Origin: UCB3 sp964415605
GTDB taxonomy: Bacteria > Chloroflexota > Anaerolineae > Epilineales > Epilineaceae
DNA: 12,195 bases
Assembly: GCA_964415605.1 (NCBI GenBank)
Contig: CAYQBA010000142.1
Location: 1-12,195 of the forward strand
Direction of reading: 5' to 3'
Position 1 is the first letter of the stretch. Every line of letters starts with the position of its first letter. The notes under the pieces were generated by a model that saw only the letters and a list, made by a program, of their open reading frames with translations, searched no databases and was not told the DNA's origin. A program made the position numbers and the translations under genes. Of the stretch, positions 8,501 through 12,195 are shown one piece after another.

Positions 8501-9066
8501 CGCGCCCGGTCGACGTGGTGCTGGTCATCGACGCGTCGGTCAGCATGGCGGACCCGGCGGCAGCCGGCGCACCGGGCACGAAGCTCGACGCGGCGCGCGC
8601 GGCGGCCAGGGCGTTCGTGCGGCTCCTGGGCCTGCCGGCGGACCGCGTGGGGGTCGTGGCCTTCAACGAGACGGCCCGGCGGCTGACGGGGCTGTCGGGC
8701 GACCTGGCCGGCGTCGACGCGGCGCTCGACCGGCTCAGCCCGGAGCCCGGCACGCGCATCGACGCGGGGCTGGGCGAGGCGCGCCGGGTGCTGGCGGAAG
8801 GCCGGCGTGCCGGCGCGCAGGCGGCGATCGTGCTGTTGACGGACGGGCTGCAAAACGGCCCGGTGCCGCCGGTGCTGGACGAGGCCGCGGCGGCGCGGGC
8901 GGCCGGGGCGGTGGTCTTCACCATCGGCCTGGGACCGGATGTCGACGGTGGCCTCTTGCGCGGCGTCGCGTCGTCGCCGGACCACTTCATCCCGTCGCCG
9001 ACGGCGGCGGACCTGGCGGCGATTTACGCCCGGGTGTCGACGCGGCTGGTGTGCGGGGGCGGCTAG
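5533..9066 (+). CDS. Exported propeller-like protein with two von Willebrand factor A domains
   Basis: The 1177-residue product begins with a signal peptide (hydrophobic LAPVLLAAASIGSLAGA, likely cut near ASA, residue 30). Residues about 70-650 carry repeated DG-x-YVL / D-V-A-x-DG strands (for example GPDGTIYVLDG at 77, VRPDGRVYLA near 167, GPDGDVYVLG near 574), typical of NHL or SMP-30-like beta-propellers, with a Pro/Gly-rich insert near 228-265. VWA domain 1 (about 701-870) has a full metal-ion site: D708-x-S710-x-S712, T775 and D806. Residues about 872-970 resemble a DUF11-type beta domain. A YLPLLLR segment at 977-983 precedes VWA domain 2 (about 993-1175) with D1000, S1002, S1004, T1074 and D1104. 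The protein ends right after this domain with no anchor. Such proteins usually mediate surface or extracellular binding; ligand and partner are unknown. The start is supported by GGAGG at 5520-5524. The gene is monocistronic, divergent from fhs and convergent with gatB. Confidence 0.92.
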   Translation: MHRAARLAPVLLAAASIGSLAGAAPSPASAAPEGPAAPARSDQSPAVTTYVRVDTWRDRPWSLTPGRYGDVADISTGPDGTIYVLDGFHEAVHVLAADGTPRSVWRVPDIGQDLSPSRLDVGADGQLRILSTSCDRCRPSARLDLMAPDGTPGWATFANERYVDVAVRPDGRVYLARSAESDTHGPAAVDVLGADGQYLETIKPPEMDTPIRLDVALDGTAYILQEIVIPPTPNPGGGGPRQPPGPSALAERDGPAQAAPVAGVIILTPAHAYVETVPFEFGIDVAVGPAGVFVARYGQVFALRETEPITPLRGQVWTGRLSLAVPPGGGVLGGLAHCHFQGLIAFPDAAARPAPYALTGALDRPPLEGPVYPLRVAAGAADTVLQGRYSISGARPGVEYRTRPTEPQSAQHWTLGGDLTGQMGICGRTQETGWAWDVAVDGGATFTMDATCVTRRPDDRFPEWTACLDGLWDGDVVTKLGALDADAGRVAVLDVGGGGVIVLDAAGAIVDHWPIAPDGAAGSVGPVAPPSDIALAGDRVYLAEQGLARVDVRGLDGRRIATWPTLDSPIAASVGPDGDVYVLGRGGWAFRHAPDGTLRAQWSMPDRTIPARDIGVADDGRVLVPYAAIDRSAGGSIAEIVQAGVWVFEPRAVPPPEPAPGPGACAARPDKRAAPARIPLGRTVDVTLEVEGACPATSTPVQLVIVFDTSRSMSWGYAMEAAQRSVLQTLARLDPRAVEVGLVTFADAPVLALPLSRDLVAVARHVSALVGLGDTQMTGGIELAVRNLTGPGRDPAARPMLLIVTDANPKDQTLAALEAARAAGIELAALVFQSGQEADPAFIELFEGQGGRVLFDPPSWALADFADALVRERPEPGLFESVTVVDRIPANMRYVAGSARPAAVFDAPTNTLTWALRDVPAAPPLRLTYRLEPLEVGTWPTNVEATADFRDATGAAGRLVFPVPRVTVYAPERATVYLPLLLREACVRQARPVDVVLVIDASVSMADPAAAGAPGTKLDAARAAARAFVRLLGLPADRVGVVAFNETARRLTGLSGDLAGVDAALDRLSPEPGTRIDAGLGEARRVLAEGRRAGAQAAIVLLTDGLQNGPVPPVLDEAAAARAAGAVVFTIGLGPDVDGGLLRGVASSPDHFIPSPTAADLAAIYARVSTRLVCGGG

Positions 9067-9108
9067 CGAGGGGCGAAGCCACTTGAGCGTTGGATGACCC
9101 TGGGACCG

Positions 9109-9151
9109 CGGGCATCCTGCCCACCCATCGACGTGGGAGGCAGGATGCCCG
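9109..9151. terminator. Strong intergenic palindrome, likely bidirectional terminator or dispersed repeat
   Basis: CGGGCATCCTGCC (9109-9121) and its exact reverse complement GGCAGGATGCCCG (9139-9151) form a perfect 13-bp stem with a 17-nt loop. After one mismatch the pairing continues for 3 bp (9105-9107 with 9153-9155). It fills the 112-bp gap between the stops of two convergent genes, the place where a shared terminator is expected. There is no T-tract, so rho-independent function is uncertain. Its sequence style is that of a dispersed GC-rich intergenic palindrome, which would also explain it. Confidence 0.6.
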
Positions 9152-9178
9152 GGGTACGTGGATCGCCAGGCCCGCTCG

Positions 9179-10753
9179 TCAGCGTTCCGCGCGCCCGATC
9201 GCGTCCAGGATCGACCGCCGCGCGGCATCCGGGTTGGCCTGGCCGCGCGTGGCCTTCATGACGCCGCCGATGAGGAACCCGAGGCTCGTGGCCTTGCCGG
9301 CGCGGTAGTCGGCGACGGCCTTGGGGTTGGCGGCGACGACGGCGGCGGCGATGTCGCGCAGCGCGGCGTCGTCGCCAATCTGGGCCAGGCCGTCGCGCGC
9401 GACGATGTGGCGGGCGTCGAGGCCGCCGTCGACCATCTCGTCGAGCACGCGCCTGGCGACGGCAGGCGTGATCGCGCCGCCGTCGGCGAGCGCGACGAGC
9501 TCGGCGAGATGGGCGGGCGGGACGGCGGCACGCGCGCCCTCGACGTCGAGGCCGCGGGCGTTGAGCGCGCCGAAGAACGGGCCGGTGATCCACGCGGCGA
9601 CGGTGGACGCGGTTGCGGCGGTCGCGGGCGCGGCGGCGGCGTCGGTGGCCGCGGCCATGGGAGTCACGGGTGTAGTGGTCGCGGCGCCGGTGGCCGTGTG
9701 GCCGGTGGCCGGGACCCGGGCGGCGACCGCCGCTTCGAAGTAGTCGGCCGTCGCGCGGTCACGCGTCAGGAGGCGGGCGTCGTCGGGGCGCAGCCCGTGC
9801 GCCGCGATCAGCCGCGCACGGCGCGCGGCCGGCAGCTCGGGCAGGGCGGCGCGCTGCTCGGCCAGCCAGGCCGCGGGCAGGACGAGCGGGGGCAGGTCGG
9901 GCTCCGGGAAGTAGCGGTAGTCGTGCGCCTGCTCCTTGCCGCGCTGCGCGACGGTGCGCCCGGCCGCCTCGTCCCAGCCGCGCGTCTCGTGGGCCACGGG
10001 CCGGCCGGCGGCGATCTCGGCGATCTGCCGGCGGCGCTCGTAGACCAGGGCGGCGCGGACGGCGGCGATGCTGTTGAGGTTCTTGACCTCGACCTTCGTC
10101 CCGAGCACGGGGTCGCCGATGCGGCGCACCGAGCAGTTGACGTCGACGCGCAGCGCGCCGGCGGCCATCGCGGCGGTCGAGACGCCGATCCAGCGCAGCA
10201 GGTGGCGCAGCGTTTCGACGAACGCGGCGGCATCCTCGGGCGAGCGCAGGTCGGGGCGGGTGACGATCTCGACGAGCGGCGTGCCGGCGCGGTTGAAGTC
10301 CACCCGGGTCTCGCCGGCGGCGTGGGCGAGCCGCGCGGTGTCTTCCTCGAGGTGCAGGCGCTCGATCTGGACGCGCGCGCCGCGCCCCTCGCCGGCGGCG
10401 CCGGTGTCGAGGGCGCCGCCGGTGCACAGCGGCCGGGCGTACTGGCTGATCTGGTAGCCCTTGGGCAAGTCGGGGTAGTGGTAGTTCTTGCGCTCGAACC
10501 ACGTCGTGGCGTGCACGGTGCACCCGAGCGCGAGGCCGGCGCGGGCAGCGAGGGCGACGGCATGGGCGTTGGGCACGGGCAGGGCGCCGGGCAGGCCGAG
10601 GCAGACGGGACACGTGCGCGTGTTGGGCGGGGCTGTGTCCGCGTCCGCGGCGCAGGCGCAGAACATCTTGCTGGCCGTGAGCAGCTGGACGTGGGTCTCG
10701 AGCCCGATGACGAGCTCGAAGGGGTCGGTGGGTGCAGGGCTGGGTTCGGTCAT
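9179..10753 (-). CDS. gatB: Asp-tRNA(Asn)/Glu-tRNA(Gln) amidotransferase subunit B
   Basis: GatB activates the mischarged aminoacyl-tRNA by phosphorylation and, with GatA and GatC, amidates Glu-tRNA(Gln) or Asp-tRNA(Asn) in the cytoplasm. The 524-residue product shows FELVIGLETHVQL at 12-24, zinc-type cysteines C32, C34, C48 and C51 (FCAC...CPVCLGLPGALPVPN), KNYHYPDLPKGYQISQY at 89-105, the signature VDFNRAGTPLVEIV at 151-164, TKVEVKNLNS at 219-228 and RYFPEPDLPPL at 280-290. The C-terminal YqeY-like tail ends with NPKAVADYRAGK and VMKATRGQANP. Residues about 347-382 are an Ala/Thr/Pro-rich insertion between the helical domain and the tail where the family normally has only a few residues. 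The start at 10753 is preferred to an in-frame ATG at 10813 because the promoter at 10826-10854 would leave that ATG almost no leader; the ribosome site is weak. gatA and gatC are not adjacent within this window. Confidence 0.96.
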   Translation of the reverse strand: MTEPSPAPTDPFELVIGLETHVQLLTASKMFCACAADADTAPPNTRTCPVCLGLPGALPVPNAHAVALAARAGLALGCTVHATTWFERKNYHYPDLPKGYQISQYARPLCTGGALDTGAAGEGRGARVQIERLHLEEDTARLAHAAGETRVDFNRAGTPLVEIVTRPDLRSPEDAAAFVETLRHLLRWIGVSTAAMAAGALRVDVNCSVRRIGDPVLGTKVEVKNLNSIAAVRAALVYERRRQIAEIAAGRPVAHETRGWDEAAGRTVAQRGKEQAHDYRYFPEPDLPPLVLPAAWLAEQRAALPELPAARRARLIAAHGLRPDDARLLTRDRATADYFEAAVAARVPATGHTATGAATTTPVTPMAAATDAAAAPATAATASTVAAWITGPFFGALNARGLDVEGARAAVPPAHLAELVALADGGAITPAVARRVLDEMVDGGLDARHIVARDGLAQIGDDAALRDIAAAVVAANPKAVADYRAGKATSLGFLIGGVMKATRGQANPDAARRSILDAIGRAER

Positions 10754-10825
10754 GTCACGCGCCGGGGCTCCGGTGGGCCCCGGAGCGTCACATCGTGCAT
10801 CACATCCGTTCATACGCAGGTCGCG

Positions 10826-10854
10826 ATTCTACCACCTCGTCCCAAACCTGTCCG
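10826..10854 (-). promoter_or_regulatory. Extended -10 promoter of gatB
   Basis: On the minus strand the site reads CGGACA, 17-nt spacer, TAGAAT, with TG one base upstream of the -10 box. The -10 matches consensus at five positions and the -35 at four. The predicted start near 10819 gives a leader of about 66 nt to the ATG at 10753. Confidence 0.6.
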
Positions 10855-10861
10855 ATTCCGC

Positions 10862-10891
10862 TTGCCGCGCCCCCCGCCGCCCGTGTACCAT
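10862..10891 (+). promoter_or_regulatory. Candidate promoter of the caspase-like gene
   Basis: TTGCCG (10862-10867), an 18-nt spacer and TACCAT (10886-10891) resemble a sigma70-type site with four matches in the -10 box and three in the -35. The start would fall near 10898, about 30 nt before the ATG. Its -35 box lies 7 bp from that of the divergent gatB promoter. Confidence 0.45.
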
Positions 10892-10915
10892 GCGGACAGC
10901 ACGCGCCTTGGATCC

Positions 10916-10920
10916 AGGAG
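10916..10920 (+). promoter_or_regulatory. Ribosome binding site of the caspase-like gene
   Basis: AGGAG lies 7 nt before the ATG at 10928 and supports that start. Confidence 0.75.
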
Positions 10921-10927
10921 ACCGCCC

Positions 10928-12195
10928 ATGACCCAGCCCGCCGTCCACGCCCTCCTCGTCGGCATCGACGCCTACGCCAGCCCGATGGTCCCGCCGCTCG
11001 GCGGGTGCGTCAACGACATCGACGCCATGGCCCAGCTTCTCGAGCAGCGCTTCGGCGTGCCGGCCGGCAACATCACCCGGCTGACCAACGCCCAGGCCAC
11101 GCATGCCGCCATCCTCGCCGCGTTCGAGACCCACCTCGTCGCCCCCGCCGCGGCGTGGGACGCCGCGGGCCGCCGCGAGCCGGCGCCCGCGTTCCTCTTC
11201 CACTACAGCGGCCACGGCTCCCAGGCCCTGGACCCCACCGGCGCCGAGCCCGACGGGCTCGACGAGACCCTTGTGGCGCACGACAGCCGCCTGCCCGATG
11301 TCTACGACATCAAGGACTGGCAGCTCGGCGCCCTGATCGACCGGCTGACCGCCCACTCCGACAACGTCACGATCATCCTGGACTCGTGCCATAGCGGGTC
11401 CGGGACGCGGGCCATCGTCGAGGGCGTGGCGCGCACCCGGCGCTGCGCCCCGGACCTACGCCCGCAGCCCGCTGGCCGGCCGGCCGCGCTCACCGGCGGC
11501 ACCCGCGGCATCGCGGGCCCCAGCGACTGGGTGCCCGCCGGCCGCCACGTGCTCCTCGCCGGTTGCCGCGACCGCGAGGAGTCCAACGAGCTGACCGTCG
11601 CCGGCGGCGACGGCGTGCGCCAGCACGGCGCCCTGTCGTACTTCCTCATCCAGGCCCTCGGCCGGATGCCGGTCGACCACCCCATGACGTACGGCGAGCT
11701 CCACGCCACCGTCCGCGCCCAGGTCAACGCCCAGTTCGCCAACCAGACCCCGCAATGCGAGGGCGACATCCACCGCGCGGTGCTCGGCGGCGCCCGCCCG
11801 GACCGGGATCGGCTGATCGACGTCGTCGAGCAGCGCGGCGACCGCCTGGTCCTCGCCGCGGGGATCGCCCACGGCCTGGCCGCCGGCACCGAGCTGGCGG
11901 TCTATCCCGCCACGGCGCGGACCGTCGCCGAGGCCGGCCCGCCGCTCGCCGGCGCCGTCATCGTCGACGTCGGCCCGGCGGAGAGCACGGCCACGCTGGT
12001 CCCCGCCGGCGGCGGCGCCGTGGACGCCGCCGCCATCGACCTCCCCGCCAAGGCCGCGGTGACGCGCCACACCGTGGCGGGGCTGCGTCAGCGCGTGCGG
12101 GTCGACGTCGCGGACGCGGCCCGCGCCGGCCGCGTCCGCGACCGGCTGGCGGCGACGGGCGACGCGGCGCGGCCCGACGTGACGGGCCTCGTCGA
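10928..12195 (+). CDS. Caspase-like peptidase (C14 family, orthocaspase type), 3' end outside window
   Basis: The frame is open for 422 codons and runs off the right edge. Residues about 6-280 form a caspase-fold domain: ALLVGIDAYASP at the first strand, the family-typical CVNDIDAMAQLLEQRFGV helix, HYSGHG with catalytic H96, DGLDETLVAHDS as in metacaspases/orthocaspases, and DSCHSG with catalytic C154. The family are cysteine proteases that usually cut after Arg or Lys and are linked to stress responses, regulated cell death or toxin-like defence modules. From about 295 a second, beta-rich region begins (VVEQRGDRLVLAAGIAHGLA, then AGTELAVYPA) whose role I do not know. There is no signal peptide, so the visible part is predicted cytoplasmic. 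The start is supported by AGGAG at 10916-10920. The gene is divergent from gatB; its downstream partners, if any, lie outside the window. Confidence 0.93.
   Translation, partial: MTQPAVHALLVGIDAYASPMVPPLGGCVNDIDAMAQLLEQRFGVPAGNITRLTNAQATHAAILAAFETHLVAPAAAWDAAGRREPAPAFLFHYSGHGSQALDPTGAEPDGLDETLVAHDSRLPDVYDIKDWQLGALIDRLTAHSDNVTIILDSCHSGSGTRAIVEGVARTRRCAPDLRPQPAGRPAALTGGTRGIAGPSDWVPAGRHVLLAGCRDREESNELTVAGGDGVRQHGALSYFLIQALGRMPVDHPMTYGELHATVRAQVNAQFANQTPQCEGDIHRAVLGGARPDRDRLIDVVEQRGDRLVLAAGIAHGLAAGTELAVYPATARTVAEAGPPLAGAVIVDVGPAESTATLVPAGGGAVDAAAIDLPAKAAVTRHTVAGLRQRVRVDVADAARAGRVRDRLAATGDAARPDVTGLV

Noticed and set aside
5436..9086. 1216-codon plus-strand frame overlapping the dual-VWA gene
   Set aside because: It is a different frame with Arg/Gly/Ala-rich composition, no domain signal and no ribosome site; the frame from 5533 has GGAGG at the right spacing and recognisable domains.
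5881..9228. 1115-codon open frame on the minus strand opposite the dual-VWA gene
   Set aside because: Its translation is Arg/His/Ala-rich with no domain pattern. The plus strand here has a signal peptide, a good ribosome site and two complete VWA metal sites. Long antisense frames are expected when stop codons are rare in GC-rich DNA.
9063..9593. 176-codon minus-strand frame crossing the palindrome and the end of gatB
   Set aside because: It runs through the intergenic palindrome and overlaps the gatB tail out of frame; its product is Arg-rich and has no support.
5533..12195. A VWA-caspase conflict (defence) system
   Set aside because: VWA and caspase modules do co-occur in bacterial conflict systems, but here the VWA protein is exported, the caspase-like gene is not adjacent, and the housekeeping gene gatB lies between them on the other strand.

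Overview
The window is very GC-rich chromosomal DNA of the kind seen in environmental bacteria. It holds seven protein genes: four complete ones on the minus or plus strand in the middle, one more complete gene near the right, and one partial gene at each edge. No tRNA, rRNA, transposase, phage gene or CRISPR array was found. The best guess for the host is a Chloroflexota-type bacterium. This rests on soft cues: a secreted multi-domain protein with an internal YLPLLLR segment, of the kind I recall from Chloroflexota exported proteins, and a GC-rich intergenic palindrome. It is an inference, not a demonstrated placement.

Layout from left to right: (1) the 5' part of a minus-strand gene for a large exported protein with Asp/Gly-rich calcium-binding-type repeats, with a very good sigma70-type promoter at 2058-2086; (2) a complete minus-strand gamma-carbonic-anhydrase-family gene (2239-2787), divergent from (3) a small plus-strand ankyrin-repeat protein (2934-3509); (4) a minus-strand formate--tetrahydrofolate ligase (fhs, 3561-5300), convergent with the ankyrin gene; (5) a 1177-residue plus-strand exported protein (5533-9066) with a propeller-like N-terminal half, a VWA domain, a DUF11-like beta domain and a second VWA domain, both VWA domains with intact MIDAS residues; (6) a 13-bp perfect palindromic stem at 9109-9151 lying between it and (7) minus-strand gatB (9179-10753), which has an unusual Ala/Thr-rich insertion; and (8) the 5' part of a plus-strand caspase-like (peptidase C14/orthocaspase) gene with an intact His/Cys dyad (10928 to the edge), divergent from gatB with back-to-back promoters.

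The genes alternate strand and mostly have their own promoters, so this reads as a set of single-gene units and not as one operon or cassette. Two are one-carbon/CO2 or translation housekeeping enzymes (fhs, gatB); the others are accessory: two exported proteins, an ankyrin protein and a caspase homologue. I do not see convincing evidence for a new multi-gene system. The features most worth a second look are the dual-VWA propeller protein, the GatB insertion, the caspase gene with its C-terminal domain, the intergenic palindrome and several regulatory arrangements. Many long open frames opposite or overlapping these genes are GC-driven shadows and were not called.
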